Assembly (NCBI GenBank): GCA_021773135.1
Contig: JAJFKP010000051.1
Coordinates: 186,001-250,000 of the forward strand
Length of the DNA stretch: 64,000 bases
Source: Woeseiaceae bacterium
GTDB taxonomy: Bacteria; Pseudomonadota; Gammaproteobacteria; Steroidobacterales; Woeseiaceae
Direction: 5' to 3'
Made by a program: the position numbers and the translations under genes. Below the pieces are notes generated by a model, which saw only the letters and a list, made by a program, of their open reading frames with translations, made no database searches and was not told the DNA's origin. Shown one piece after another: positions 9,361-18,767 of the stretch. Each line of letters begins with the position of its first letter. Within the stretch, counting starts at the first letter, position 1.

Positions 9361-10164
9361 TCAGCTGCCAGGGTCATTGAATTTCGGGGCACGCCCCTCC
9401 CTGACCGCCTGTACCGCTTCCGCCATGTTTTCTCCTGCCATTACAGCCATTTGCAGCTCGGCCTCGCGCCGTAACAAACCGGCTGGATCCTGCTGCCACG
9501 CTTCACCGGTCAAACGCTTGATCGCACGAACAGCGTCGGGCGACTTTTCCGAGATGTCGGTTGCCAGCGCAAGGGCCGCAGCGACCGGATTGTCAGCAAG
9601 CTCAGTAACAAGTCCGAACTCGTGTGCCTCGACAGCGCTCAAAACCCGGCCCGTGTATGCCAGCAACCTGGCTTTGTCCTGCGGTATGACGCCCGGCACC
9701 GTCGCTGTAATGCCCATATCGGGAATGATTCCCCATTTTATTTCCATGATGGAAATCTGCAGGTCCTGCCCGGCTATGCGAACATCGGCGCCCATCGCGA
9801 TCTGGAACCCGGCGCCAAATGTCGCGCCCTTTAGGGCCGCGATCACCGGCACCGGCAGATCCTGCCAAAGCGTTGCAACACTTTGATAGATATTGGCCGC
9901 AGATCCTTCCCGCGGCTGCATTCTTTCAGTCAATCGGGCGACAGACCCGCCGCCTGCGAATACAGATATATCGATGCCAGCGCAGAAATGATCGCCATCA
10001 CCGTGGAGCACGACCGCACGGACACTGTTGTTGTGCGCCAGTGATTCGGCAGCGTCAATGAGCGCAGCAAACATATCCATGTCCACGGCATTGCGTTTTT
10101 TGGCCCGATTCAGGGTAACCGTTGCTACGTGATTTTCGATCGCGGTGATGACGCGTTCAGACAT
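9361..10164 (-). CDS. Crotonase / enoyl-CoA hydratase-isomerase family protein
   Basis: 267 residues, full length for the crotonase family. The oxyanion-hole segments are visible: 'GDHFCAGIDISVFAGG' at about 58-73 and 'ALKGATFGAGFQIAMGADVRIAG' at about 110-132. The catalytic-loop region reads 'MEIKWGIIPDMG', with Glu in the usual first Glu position and Asp where enoyl-CoA hydratase has its second Glu. That pattern is closer to dienoyl-CoA isomerase-like members than to short-chain hydratase, so the reaction is open. It lies 12 bp downstream of the MaoC-like gene on the same strand, so the two may act in one acyl-CoA pathway. Confidence 0.88.
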   Translation of the reverse strand: MSERVITAIENHVATVTLNRAKKRNAVDMDMFAALIDAAESLAHNNSVRAVVLHGDGDHFCAGIDISVFAGGGSVARLTERMQPREGSAANIYQSVATLWQDLPVPVIAALKGATFGAGFQIAMGADVRIAGQDLQISIMEIKWGIIPDMGITATVPGVIPQDKARLLAYTGRVLSAVEAHEFGLVTELADNPVAAALALATDISEKSPDAVRAIKRLTGEAWQQDPAGLLRREAELQMAVMAGENMAEAVQAVREGRAPKFNDPGS

Positions 10165-10176
10165 TTCCCAGGCCTT

Positions 10177-11031
10177 TTAGCCAGTCAGTGTGCACCGACC
10201 ATTATTGATAACAACAGCATCCCGCGCAGGCACGCGGCAACGAAACGAAACGACGTTTCGATCTTGCCACATCTCTGTCGTAATCAGGTCACCGGGATAC
10301 ACCGGCGCGCTGAAACGGGCGTCAAAACTCTGGATTAGCGTAAAATCGTAGTCACAGACCGTTCCCAATACAGCACGACACGCAATACCAAAGGTGCAAC
10401 GGCCATGCAGTATGGGCATTGCAAATCCGGTATCGCGGGCGACGTCGGGGTCAACGTGCAGTGGATTCAGGTCGCCCGATAGTCGAAACAGGAGCGCCTG
10501 ATCAGCCCGGGTCTGAATATCACAGGTCATATCCGCCGCCCGATTCGGGATCTTGTGCCGCGGGCGAACGATGGGTGCGGGTCCGCCGAATCCACCGTCT
10601 CCCCGCAGAATGATGCGACTCAGGAGTGTGCAGACGACGACGTCATCCTTGCTGCGACGCAGCTCTGACTCAAGTTCAACCTCGGCCCCTTTGTCTGCAC
10701 CGTGGTCGAAAACATTGATGACTTTCTGATTGAGCAGGAAATCACCGGCCCCAGGCAGGGGACGGTATAACTCGATATTCTGCGTGCGATGGAGCATCTG
10801 ACGAGTGTTGCAGTCCGTCCCAGCGAGCAGGTCATCAGGAATCAGCATGCTTGCGAATGAAGGTACCGTGTGCGGCCCATATCGCTCGTATACGTAGGCC
10901 AGCTCGCGATGCTCCTCCGGATTGCTGCCAATGCCGAGCCCGAGGGCATACAGCATCGTGTCCCGTTCGCTGTAGCTTATCGGCAGATCGGACAATTCCG
11001 ATGCCATCATTGCGTCGTAGCTGATCGCCAT
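10177..11031 (-). CDS. MaoC-like (R)-specific enoyl-CoA hydratase 2
   Basis: 284 residues with the double-hotdog layout of eukaryotic-type hydratase 2. The C-terminal half holds the hydratase 2 motif: 'LSGDLNPLHVDPDVARDTGF' followed by 'PILHGRCTFG', with the catalytic Asp and His. The N-terminal hotdog half is degenerate, as in this family. The reaction is reversible hydration of trans-2-enoyl-CoA to (3R)-hydroxyacyl-CoA in the cytoplasm. It is co-directional with the crotonase gene (12-bp gap). A 9-bp inverted repeat lies 24 bp upstream of its start. Confidence 0.88.
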   Translation of the reverse strand: MAISYDAMMASELSDLPISYSERDTMLYALGLGIGSNPEEHRELAYVYERYGPHTVPSFASMLIPDDLLAGTDCNTRQMLHRTQNIELYRPLPGAGDFLLNQKVINVFDHGADKGAEVELESELRRSKDDVVVCTLLSRIILRGDGGFGGPAPIVRPRHKIPNRAADMTCDIQTRADQALLFRLSGDLNPLHVDPDVARDTGFAMPILHGRCTFGIACRAVLGTVCDYDFTLIQSFDARFSAPVYPGDLITTEMWQDRNVVSFRCRVPARDAVVINNGRCTLTG

Positions 11032-11054
11032 TTTACGTGTCGTACTTGCTCTTG

Positions 11055-11098
11055 CCGCTGCTGATTTGCCGCGTGGGTCCGCATTCTAACAGCAGCGG
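11055..11098. promoter_or_regulatory. Inverted repeat in the maoC/GNAT divergent intergenic region
   Basis: CCGCTGCTG at 11055-11063 pairs perfectly with CAGCAGCGG at 11090-11098 (26-nt loop), between two divergent start codons. No T-tract follows on either strand, so it is not an intrinsic terminator. It may be a regulator site or a leader hairpin for the MaoC-like gene. The repeat is seen; its role is unknown. Confidence 0.35.
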
Positions 11099-11173
11099 TC
11101 AGCCATGTGGCACCAGACCGGCGAACTGACATACGATGTGGTGATGAGCATACCGGCCGATTTCTAATTGACA

Positions 11174-11650
11174 ATGAGTAACTCTATCGTGTTTCGAGCT
11201 GCGCACCGGTCCGAGGCAAAGGCGATTGCCGCGATGTCGCGGCTGCAGGTTGAGCATGGACTGCACTGGCGCTGGACGGCGGCAAAGGTTCGGCGGCAGA
11301 TTGAAGACCGCGAGACCATGGTCCTGGTTGCCAGTATCGATGGTGAATTGCAGGGCTTCGCAATCATGAAATTTGGCGACGTTGAAGCACACCTTTTTCT
11401 GCTGGCGGTTGAGCCAAAGTTGCGGCGCACGGGTATCGGCAGGCGGCTCGTGCGCTGGCTGGAAAAATCGTGTGAAACCGCCGGAATCGAAAATGTTCGC
11501 CTGGAAGTACGCGCCTCGAACAGCCATGCACTAAAGTTTTACGAGCATCTCGACTACCGGCGCGCCGGAACAATCGCTGCCTATTACGATGGACGCGAAG
11601 CCGCCGTCGTCATGACCCGTTCGCTGGCAGATAAACTGCGGTCTAACTGA
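11174..11650 (+). CDS. GNAT-family N-acetyltransferase
   Basis: 158 residues, the size of RimI-like acetyltransferases. The acetyl-CoA site is visible in 'LAVEPKLRRTGIGRRLVRWL' (the R/Q-x-x-G-x-G/A motif, after a beta-4 strand) and the family's C-terminal 'VRASNSHALKFYEHLDYRR'. I chose the ATG at 11174 over the in-frame TTG at 11168; neither has a strong ribosome site. The target could be a protein N-terminus or a small molecule. Its last 8 bases overlap the 3' end of the convergent phosphotransferase gene. Confidence 0.88.
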   Translation: MSNSIVFRAAHRSEAKAIAAMSRLQVEHGLHWRWTAAKVRRQIEDRETMVLVASIDGELQGFAIMKFGDVEAHLFLLAVEPKLRRTGIGRRLVRWLEKSCETAGIENVRLEVRASNSHALKFYEHLDYRRAGTIAAYYDGREAAVVMTRSLADKLRSN

Positions 11651-12713
11651 CTCTTTGCGCATGGTTCCAGCCAATTTTTGCCAGCGGTCGAACTGCCTCT
11701 GCCGCTGACTCGCCATGCTGGCTGGACGCCGTGCCATCACGGACACGACCGGCAATACCCTGCAGAATTGCAGCAAGGCGGAAAAAGTTGTAGGCGGCGT
11801 AGAATTCCCGCTCTTCGATTCCTCCGACAAGGCCCGTGCGTGCGCAATAGGCATCGACGTATTCATCTTCGGTGGGAATCCCCAGGGCCTGTAAATCTTT
11901 ACCCAGCAGTCCCGTGCTGCCGATGCCGATTTCCGGCATCTGCCACGACATCAGGTGGTAGGTGAAGTCGCCGACAGGATGCCCAATAGTCGAAAGCTCC
12001 CAGTCAAGCACTGCAATCACTTTCGGCTCGTCGGGATGGATAATCATGTTGTCCAGCCTGAAATCGCCATGCACAACGGCCACCCGATCGTCGTCAGGAA
12101 TATTTCGGGGCAGCCAGTCCATCAGTTGATTCATCTCCGGAATTATTCCGGTTTCCGAGGCTTCGTACTGACCGATCCAGCGAGAAATTTGCCGGGCGAA
12201 GTAGTTTCCGGGCTTGCCGTAGTCGGCCAGCCCGATTCTTGAAACGTCGAAATTATGCAAATCGGAGATCGTCTGATTGACGTTGTCATAAATAGCGCGG
12301 CGTTCGTCGGGATTCGAATCGGGCAGCTCCAGGTCCCAAAAAATACGCCCGTTAACGTACTCCATTATGAAAAACATCGTGCCAACAACTTCTTCATCGC
12401 GACACATGCACAACGGTCTCGGGACCGGAAAATCGGCTGCATACAAAGCGCTGATTACCTTGAATTCACGATCCACGGCATGCGCCGAGCGCAGCAACCT
12501 GCCCGGTGGTTTACGCCGCAGCACATATTCGCCTGATGCGGCAGAAAGCAGATACGTAGGATTCGACTGACCACCCTTGAATTGCCTGACCTTGAGTGGT
12601 CCCTGAAAACCGGACACATGCGACAACATGTAGTCCTGCAGGCGGTCGGAGTCGATCGCATAACCTGCGGCGACTTCCCGCGTCCCGATATTTTGCTTCT
12701 GCCTGATACTCAC
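11643..12713 (-). CDS. ACAD10/11-like phosphotransferase (APH/choline kinase fold)
   Basis: 356 residues of the aminoglycoside phosphotransferase fold in the branch that accompanies acyl-CoA dehydrogenases. 'LRRKPPGRLLRSAHAVDREFKV' fits the nucleotide-binding N-lobe. The catalytic loop reads 'VVHGDFRLDNMIIHPDEPKV' (HGDxxxxN) and the metal-binding Asp follows in 'AVLDWELSTIGHPVGDF'. Characterised relatives (mammalian ACAD10/11, bacterial LvaA) phosphorylate the 4-hydroxyl of hydroxyacyl-CoAs so that a dehydrogenase-like partner can remove it. It follows the carboxylase beta gene by 10 bp and uses a GTG start. A drug-modifying role is unlikely in this context. Confidence 0.9.
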   Translation of the reverse strand: MSIRQKQNIGTREVAAGYAIDSDRLQDYMLSHVSGFQGPLKVRQFKGGQSNPTYLLSAASGEYVLRRKPPGRLLRSAHAVDREFKVISALYAADFPVPRPLCMCRDEEVVGTMFFIMEYVNGRIFWDLELPDSNPDERRAIYDNVNQTISDLHNFDVSRIGLADYGKPGNYFARQISRWIGQYEASETGIIPEMNQLMDWLPRNIPDDDRVAVVHGDFRLDNMIIHPDEPKVIAVLDWELSTIGHPVGDFTYHLMSWQMPEIGIGSTGLLGKDLQALGIPTEDEYVDAYCARTGLVGGIEEREFYAAYNFFRLAAILQGIAGRVRDGTASSQHGESAAEAVRPLAKIGWNHAQRVS

Positions 12714-12723
12714 GGAAACAATA

Positions 12724-14334
12724 TTACATGCGGAAGATTCCGTGCGGAGATTCTTTTTCCCGCGGTCGATTCATCGACGCGGATACGGCCTGGCCCAGTA
12801 CTTTGCGTGTGTCGACCGGATCGATGACGCCATCGTCCCACAGGCGTGCGCTGGCGTAATACGGATGTCCCTGCTTGTCATACTGGCGACGAATTTTGCG
12901 TTCGTAATTGAGCTGTTCCTTTTCTGTCCAGGATTCGCCTCTCGCAGTGACGCCTTCTCGCTTGACGGTCGAGAGCACGAGCGCAGCCTGCTCACCACCC
13001 ATTACCGAAATGCGGGCGTTCGGCCACATCCACATCAGCCGTGGATTGTAGGCCCTGCCGCACATTGCGTAGTTGCCGGCACCGAATGAACCGCCGACGA
13101 TCACTGTAAATTTCGGTACCGACGCTGTGGCGACGGCATTGACCATTTTTGCGCCATCTTTTGCGATGCCGCCATGCTCATATTTCTTGCCCACCATAAA
13201 GCCGGTGATGTTCTGCAAGAAAATCAGTGGAATCCCGCGCCGATTGCAAAGTTGAATGAAATGGGCGCCTTTTTGTGCGGACTCCGAAAACAGGATGCCG
13301 TTGTTTGCAATGACGCCGACCGGGTAACCATAAAGGTGGGCAAACCCACAGACGAGAGTTGGTCCATAGAGCGCCTTGAATTCCTGGTATTCGGATCCGT
13401 CAACCAGGCGGGCAATCACCTCGCGGATGTCATACGGATAACGGAACTCCCTCGAAACCACGCCGTACAGTTCTTCAGCGGCATACAGTGGTTCTACAGC
13501 TTCGCGCAGCTTCACCGGTATCTCCTTTTGCCGGTTCAGGTTGCTGATCAGTGTCCGCACCAGGGCAAGCGCTTCGGCATCGTCGTTCGCGAGATAGTCC
13601 GTGACGCCCGAAATTCTCGAGTGAACATCGCCGCCGCCGAGCGTTTCGGAATCGACAACTTCGCCCGTCGCAGCCTTGACCAGCGGCGGGCCGCCGAGAA
13701 AAATAGTGCCCTGGTTCTTTACGATGATCGCCTCGTCACACATCGCCGGAACATAGGCGCCGCCGGCAGTACACGAACCCAGCACCGCAGCGATTTGTGG
13801 TATGCCCTGCGCTGACAGCCTGGCCTGGTTGTAAAAGATGCGACCGAAGTGCTCTTTGTCAGGAAACACCTCGTCCTGAAGGGGAAGAAACGCACCGCCG
13901 GAATCGACAAGGTAGATGCATGGCAAGCCGTTCTGCTCGGCGACTTCCTGTGCACGCAGGTGTTTTTTGACGGTTAGCGGATAGTATGTACCCCCTTTGA
14001 CGGTGGCATCGTTCGCCACGATGACGCAGTCGACGTCGCTAACCTGGCCAATGCCGGTGATGATGCCAGCCGAGGGCACCTCATCGTCGTACATGCCGAA
14101 TGCTGCGAGTTGCCCGAGTTCGAGGAACGGTGCGCCGCGGTCAACAAGGGAACGAATTCGATCGCGAGGCAGCAGCTTGCCACGAGCGAGGTGCTTTTCG
14201 CGGGCTCGTTCACTGCCGCCGGCCGCGATTTTCTCGTGCACGGCCTTAAGCTCATCGGCGAGCTTGCGATTCGCAGTGTCGTTCTGTGCGAATTCTTTTG
14301 ACTCGGTTTTAACTTTGGTTTGTATAGTTGGCAT
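12724..14334 (-). CDS. liuB: Methylcrotonyl-CoA carboxylase beta subunit (carboxyltransferase)
   Basis: 536 residues, the normal length for the MCC beta subunit. It transfers carboxyl from carboxybiotin to 3-methylcrotonyl-CoA in leucine breakdown. Visible: an N-terminal '[16 protein letters not shown]' segment, the acyl-CoA oxyanion region '[12 protein letters not shown]', '[16 protein letters not shown]', the MCC-like '[17 protein letters not shown]', and a C-terminal biotin-side domain with '[19 protein letters not shown]' and '[14 protein letters not shown]'. It is 23 bp from the isovaleryl-CoA dehydrogenase gene, which supplies its substrate one step later. The biotin-carrying alpha subunit gene, usually close by, is absent from this window. 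Geranyl-CoA carboxylase beta is a less likely alternative. Confidence 0.92.
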   Translation of the reverse strand: MPTIQTKVKTESKEFAQNDTANRKLADELKAVHEKIAAGGSERAREKHLARGKLLPRDRIRSLVDRGAPFLELGQLAAFGMYDDEVPSAGIITGIGQVSDVDCVIVANDATVKGGTYYPLTVKKHLRAQEVAEQNGLPCIYLVDSGGAFLPLQDEVFPDKEHFGRIFYNQARLSAQGIPQIAAVLGSCTAGGAYVPAMCDEAIIVKNQGTIFLGGPPLVKAATGEVVDSETLGGGDVHSRISGVTDYLANDDAEALALVRTLISNLNRQKEIPVKLREAVEPLYAAEELYGVVSREFRYPYDIREVIARLVDGSEYQEFKALYGPTLVCGFAHLYGYPVGVIANNGILFSESAQKGAHFIQLCNRRGIPLIFLQNITGFMVGKKYEHGGIAKDGAKMVNAVATASVPKFTVIVGGSFGAGNYAMCGRAYNPRLMWMWPNARISVMGGEQAALVLSTVKREGVTARGESWTEKEQLNYERKIRRQYDKQGHPYYASARLWDDGVIDPVDTRKVLGQAVSASMNRPREKESPHGIFRM

Positions 14335-14357
14335 GCGCGTAACGGCTACTTTTCTGG

Positions 14358-15518
14358 TTACCCTGTTGCGTCAAACAGCTCGCGGCCAATAAGCATACGC
14401 CGAATTTCACTGGTGCCGGCGCCGATTTCATAGAGCTTGGCATCCCGTAATAATCGCCCGGCCGGGTACTCGTTGATATAGCCGTTGCCTCCCAGCGCCT
14501 GGATCGCCTGCCCCGCCATCCAGGTCGCGCGCTCGGCCGCCAGCAATATGCAGCCAGCCGCATCGAAGCGCGTCGCCCGGTCGCGGTCGCAGGCGCTCGC
14601 AACCGCGTAGACGTACGCGCGGCAGGAATTCATTGCCGTATACATGTCGGCAACCTTTCCCTGCATGAGCTGAAACGTACCGACCGGCTGACCAAACTGT
14701 TTGCGGTCATGCAGATAGGGCATGATCAGATCGAAACAAGCACGCATGATGCCCAGTGGGCCGGCTGCCAGAACCAAACGTTCATAGTCCAGTCCGCTCA
14801 TCAATACGGTCGAACCCCTGCCCTCGCCGGCCAGCAGGTTTTGTGCCGGAACGCGACAATTCTGAAATACGACTTCGCCTGTATCGGAGCCGCGCATTCC
14901 CAATTTGTCCAGTTTCTGCGCGGTGCTGTAACCCGGAAAATCTTTTTCGACAATAAATGCGCTAAGCCGGTTATGACCGTCATCGCGCGCTTCCGTGACG
15001 GCATAGACGATAGTAACGTCTGCTTCCGGTGCATTGGTTATCCACATCTTGCTGCCATTGAGGACGTAGTCATCGCCCTCCTTGCTGGCGTTCGTCGTCA
15101 TGCCCATAACATCGGAGCCCGCGCCAGCTTCACTCATAGCGAGCGCTCCGACATGCTCGCCGGAAATCAGCCTCGGCAAGTATTGCGCCTTCTGTTCATC
15201 AGTGCCCCAGCGGCGCAGTTGATTGACGCACAGATTCGAGTGAGCGCCATAGGAGAGACCCACAGAAGCCGATGCCCGGCTTATTTCTTCCATCGCTACA
15301 ACGTGCGCCAGGTAGCCAAGGGCTGCGCCCCCGTACTCTTCCTCGACCGTAATGCCCAGTAATCCCATCTCGCCAAGTTCGGGCCATAGGTCCCGCGGAA
15401 ACTGGTTAGAAGTGTCAATTTCCGCCGCTCGCGGTGCAATCCGGTCTGCCGCGAAATCGCTTATCGACGCTCGTAGCAAATCAATGTCGTCGCCTAGGCC
15501 GAAGTCAAAATCAAACAT
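14358..15518 (-). CDS. liuA: Isovaleryl-CoA dehydrogenase
   Basis: 386 residues. Oxidises isovaleryl-CoA to 3-methylcrotonyl-CoA with FAD and passes electrons to ETF. The acyl-CoA dehydrogenase signatures are present ('[14 protein letters not shown]', '[16 protein letters not shown]', '[23 protein letters not shown]'). The catalytic Glu is placed as in isovaleryl-CoA dehydrogenases, in '[16 protein letters not shown]', rather than near the C-terminus as in most paralogues. I start at the ATG at 15518 (Met-Phe-Asp-Phe-Asp), with a GAGAGA ribosome site just upstream; the frame stays open further but lacks support. It leads the pair with the carboxylase beta gene. Confidence 0.93.
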   Translation of the reverse strand: MFDFDFGLGDDIDLLRASISDFAADRIAPRAAEIDTSNQFPRDLWPELGEMGLLGITVEEEYGGAALGYLAHVVAMEEISRASASVGLSYGAHSNLCVNQLRRWGTDEQKAQYLPRLISGEHVGALAMSEAGAGSDVMGMTTNASKEGDDYVLNGSKMWITNAPEADVTIVYAVTEARDDGHNRLSAFIVEKDFPGYSTAQKLDKLGMRGSDTGEVVFQNCRVPAQNLLAGEGRGSTVLMSGLDYERLVLAAGPLGIMRACFDLIMPYLHDRKQFGQPVGTFQLMQGKVADMYTAMNSCRAYVYAVASACDRDRATRFDAAGCILLAAERATWMAGQAIQALGGNGYINEYPAGRLLRDAKLYEIGAGTSEIRRMLIGRELFDATG

Positions 15519-15625
15519 GCGTTCTCTCAAACTTACGTAGCGGGAGTGAATGCTCCCAGAAGCCGCCTCAACGCTGAATACCATTGCGGCGGTACCTCGG
15601 GCATCTTGTTGTTTTTAATGATCTT

Positions 15626-16420
15626 TTACATACTGCTGAGATCGTCTATCAGCAGTGAAAACAGCTCATATTGAGAACTGATACGCAGCTTGGCGAACAG
15701 ATTGCGTTTATGCACCATGACCGTCCCGGGTGCGATTTTGAGTTCCTGCGCGACAGACTTTGACGAGTGACCGCGCAGCAATAGCTGACTGATCTGCCGC
15801 TCACGTTTTGTCAGTTTGGAGCGGCCGAAATTTTCGAAACAGTCTGTAAGGCGACGATGCACATCATCTTTTCCACCGGTATTGCCGGTGCGCGAAATCC
15901 AGGTGCGCCATATCTTCTGCAGACTTGCCTGCACCATGGGTTCGATGACACGTAGGCGCTGCACTTCCGCCTTTGTGAACATGCGGCTGCGACGGCCCAC
16001 AACCAGTACAACACTGGTGCGGGTTGATACGGGCACGAAATAATCCATCTCATCGAGCAGGTGGGTACGCTCGCAGTATTGCCGATAGTATTCACTGGAA
16101 CGAAATCGATCTGGCAACTCATCCCGGAATCGACACAGGCTCGGTTTCTTGTTTTTCAAAGATAGCTGGTAAAGCGGATCCAGCAGATAGGGCCCCTGCA
16201 GATATCTTTCGAGGTAATGCTTGCGTCCGGCAGGCTCAAGCGTGTGATGCAGTACGTCCGGACTTGCATCACGATGAAACGCGATCAGGCAAGTGCCCTC
16301 GTGATTGGCGACCAGGTCGATAGCGTCCGTCAGTCCGGCCGCAATCTGCCTGGCGTCCGCAGCCGAGATGATGTTGGCGACTGCCTGATGCCAGGCATTG
16401 GATTGAAAATCGGTTGGCAT
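15626..16420 (-). CDS. LuxR-family transcriptional regulator
   Basis: 264 residues. The C-terminal quarter is a clear LuxR/GerE helix-turn-helix: 'LTKRERQISQLLLRGHSSKS', then 'VAQELKIAPGTVMVHKRNLF' (about residues 198-240). The N-terminal 190 residues look like a sensory domain of unknown ligand; I see no autoinducer-binding signature and no receiver Asp. The gene is 8 bp downstream of the VOC gene and 107 bp upstream of isovaleryl-CoA dehydrogenase on the same strand, so it may regulate either or both. Confidence 0.9.
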   Translation of the reverse strand: MPTDFQSNAWHQAVANIISAADARQIAAGLTDAIDLVANHEGTCLIAFHRDASPDVLHHTLEPAGRKHYLERYLQGPYLLDPLYQLSLKNKKPSLCRFRDELPDRFRSSEYYRQYCERTHLLDEMDYFVPVSTRTSVVLVVGRRSRMFTKAEVQRLRVIEPMVQASLQKIWRTWISRTGNTGGKDDVHRRLTDCFENFGRSKLTKRERQISQLLLRGHSSKSVAQELKIAPGTVMVHKRNLFAKLRISSQYELFSLLIDDLSSM

Positions 16421-16428
16421 GAATATGG

Positions 16429-16809
16429 TCAGGACGATTGATAAAGGGCGGCCGTTGCACCGCTCGGATCACGAATGACGGCAAACCTGCCTTCTCCCAT
16501 TGCTTTCGGCCCTACCAGGACTTCGCCGCCATTAGTGGTGCATGCGGCGGCGCTGTCATCTACGCTTTGTACAACGATATATATCAACCATTGTGCGGGA
16601 AGTTGAGCATTCTCGCCGCGAGCATGGCAGATTCCTGCGGCCGGTTCCTCACTGCCCGGCCTCATCATGCAGAAATCCGAGTACTCGCCCATATCAACTT
16701 CGCTGGGCGCCCAGCCGGCGACGGCCGTGTAAAAATCACGCAGCTCTTCTGCGTTCTCGACCGAGATATCGATCCAGCCAATCTTGCCCAGCTCCGCGGC
16801 ATCGCTCAT
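16429..16809 (-). CDS. VOC-family (glyoxalase/bleomycin-resistance fold) protein
   Basis: 126 residues from the ATG at 16809, which has a GGGAG ribosome site; a longer frame to 16872 would run into the upstream gene. The fold is indicated by 'IGWIDISVENAEELRDFYTA', then 'VAGWAPSEVDMG', and a C-terminal half ending 'EGRFAVIRDPSGATAALYQ'. Such proteins may be enzymes or ligand-binding proteins. The strand-end metal residues are only partly matched, so a catalytic role is uncertain. It lies in a tight minus-strand run with the TIM-barrel and LuxR genes. Confidence 0.82.
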   Translation of the reverse strand: MSDAAELGKIGWIDISVENAEELRDFYTAVAGWAPSEVDMGEYSDFCMMRPGSEEPAAGICHARGENAQLPAQWLIYIVVQSVDDSAAACTTNGGEVLVGPKAMGEGRFAVIRDPSGATAALYQSS

Positions 16810-16858
16810 TGCATTCTCCCGTCTCAAAATGTGCTGTGACTGCCGGGTTGGGGTCCAC

Positions 16859-17734
16859 TTAGGTCGGAGCACCCTGTTTCCGGCGATGATTATCCTCGGA
16901 CTCCAGTTCGTTCCAGATCTCTTCTACCCACCGCTTTATTTGCAGCGCCTCATCCCAGCGATTGGAAAGTTCGCGCTGATCCGGACCGGTGATTGCGTAG
17001 GGGGGCGGACCCAGTTCACAGAGAAAGATCAGTGTCGCATCCCGATCATTTCTGTCGCGCCACTGCCGCATGCCCTGCTTCCACCAGTCTTTGAAAATCG
17101 CAACCCACTGCTGATGCTGGGGAAAATTGATCTGAATCTGCACCTGCTCGCGGTTCGCAATTCGTCCCTGGAAGCAATCCGAGTGTTGCAGAATGCGCTC
17201 GATATACGCTTGATCGAGTGCGCGTATCGGAGCACGCATTTCCCTGTCGACAACGAAATGCGAAAGGTCGGCGCAGAGCCTTAAGTCCGGCACCAAATCG
17301 AGTATCTGCAGCGTGTAATAGAGATCATTAAGCAGACTATCGCGATGCGTTTCAAATAGCATCGGCAGATCAGCGGCCCTGGCCTCGCCGGTCCAGCGAT
17401 GAATTACGGGCACGGCGTCAGCCGGGTTGATCGGCATAACACCGCCAATAATATTGACGATCTGTGCGCCGAGCTCGTTCGCGAGATCATAGAGTGGCTG
17501 CATATCATTCAAGTCGAATGGGAACGCGTTCATCATGCACTCCAGATCATACGCTTCGTAGTATTGTTTGAGCGCTCGCGACTGTGGAATTTCTTCGACA
17601 GACGGATCAATGCATACGCCCGCATAACCGGCCTCCGAGATCATGCGGAAACTTTCCTCATTGGTGCGTTCCGGAACGCCGGGAATACGTTGCTCCATCG
17701 CCCACAGGGACTGAAATACTTTCAGGTTTTGCAT
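16859..17734 (-). CDS. Xylose isomerase-like TIM-barrel protein
   Basis: 291 residues with the layout of the sugar phosphate isomerase/epimerase (AP endonuclease 2-like) superfamily: 'ISEAGYAGVCIDPS' (strand 2), 'LGAQIVNIIGG' (strand 3-4), 'ADLPMLFETHRDSLLND' with Glu-x-His, and 'LRLCADLSHFVVD' with Asp and His. These match the metal-binding Glu/Asp/His set of the barrel. The substrate is unknown; myo-inositol or sugar-acid isomerases are distant relatives. It lies 10 bp downstream of the desaturase gene. Confidence 0.8.
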   Translation of the reverse strand: MQNLKVFQSLWAMEQRIPGVPERTNEESFRMISEAGYAGVCIDPSVEEIPQSRALKQYYEAYDLECMMNAFPFDLNDMQPLYDLANELGAQIVNIIGGVMPINPADAVPVIHRWTGEARAADLPMLFETHRDSLLNDLYYTLQILDLVPDLRLCADLSHFVVDREMRAPIRALDQAYIERILQHSDCFQGRIANREQVQIQINFPQHQQWVAIFKDWWKQGMRQWRDRNDRDATLIFLCELGPPPYAITGPDQRELSNRWDEALQIKRWVEEIWNELESEDNHRRKQGAPT

Positions 17735-17744
17735 TAGGTACCGG

Positions 17745-18767
17745 TCAGAAAGACGTCAGAAAGGATGCCGCATTGCCACCGTACACCTCGGCACGGCGCG
17801 CGGCATCAAGGAACTCTCGGCCTTCCGGAACAGCGCCTTCATGGTTCCCGGCAATGCGAGCGACGCGCTGCTTATGAAAGATTTTAAGCTGCGCCTGAAG
17901 CGGTATTACGACCGCGGGATCATCGCCAAACATTTCGCGGTGCTTCTTCGGCAACTGATACCAGGGAACCGACATGTCGTCGTGGTGCGCGTTGTGAAAT
18001 CCGAAGTTCAGCGTAAACCAGTTCACCCAATCCGCTCTTAATGTTTGTGGATTGCTGAAAGTATGTTCCTGTTCCCATTCGAAGTTGCCCTTGCGGGGTG
18101 GCTTGTCAAATTCGAACAACGTCAGGCTGTAAGGATAGTCGTGTTGCAAACTATCCATAAAGCGGAGCACGGTCATCATCAATAAGTAGGCGACTGCATA
18201 AAGAACTGCAGCTTTGGGAACAAATACCAGGAGCAGAAGATACAAACCGCCCCGGATTAAAATGACAACAATATTCCGGCGTCGCTGATTCCGTCGTTGC
18301 GGAATGATAAACGACGTCAGGATCATAATACCGTGCATCAGGAGATCGTGCGCAGGAATATAGAACCACTCAAGAAAACGGGTGATCTTGAAAGCACGCG
18401 GATGTTTCTCGAAAAAGCGCTCGTAGTCAAACCATACGACGTCGTCATTATCAACGTGATGTCGAAAATGCTTGTATCGAATGTCCTCATAGGTGCCATA
18501 AGCAGATCCACACAGCCAGCTTAAGCACCGGCCCAGCAGCGTGTTGTGCCGGACACGCCTGAACACCAGGTTGTGGCCGCATTCGTGGATCATGTACGCG
18601 GCGATTACCATGCCATGCGCGAGCAGCAACGTGGCAAGCAGGTTTACGGCCCAGTGATCGTGTAACAAGCCCAGCCAGCCAACGCCATAGGCAGCAAGCG
18701 CATACAACACGGCCCCACCATGGTAGTAAAGGCCGCGCGGCTCGTTCAATATTGGCGAAAGCGCCAC
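17745..18767 (-). CDS. Membrane fatty acid desaturase
   Basis: 340 residues, an integral membrane di-iron desaturase/hydroxylase. All three His boxes are present: HECGH at 61-65, HFRHH at 100-104 and HNAHH at 257-261. Hydrophobic segments lie at about 15-60, 140-155 and 165-205, giving the usual four membrane helices with the His boxes facing the cytoplasm. It introduces a double bond (or hydroxyl) into an acyl chain or related lipid. It is the first gene of a minus-strand run and is divergent from an SDR gene 165 bp away. Confidence 0.92.
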   Translation of the reverse strand: MALSPILNEPRGLYYHGGAVLYALAAYGVGWLGLLHDHWAVNLLATLLLAHGMVIAAYMIHECGHNLVFRRVRHNTLLGRCLSWLCGSAYGTYEDIRYKHFRHHVDNDDVVWFDYERFFEKHPRAFKITRFLEWFYIPAHDLLMHGIMILTSFIIPQRRNQRRRNIVVILIRGGLYLLLLVFVPKAAVLYAVAYLLMMTVLRFMDSLQHDYPYSLTLFEFDKPPRKGNFEWEQEHTFSNPQTLRADWVNWFTLNFGFHNAHHDDMSVPWYQLPKKHREMFGDDPAVVIPLQAQLKIFHKQRVARIAGNHEGAVPEGREFLDAARRAEVYGGNAASFLTSF

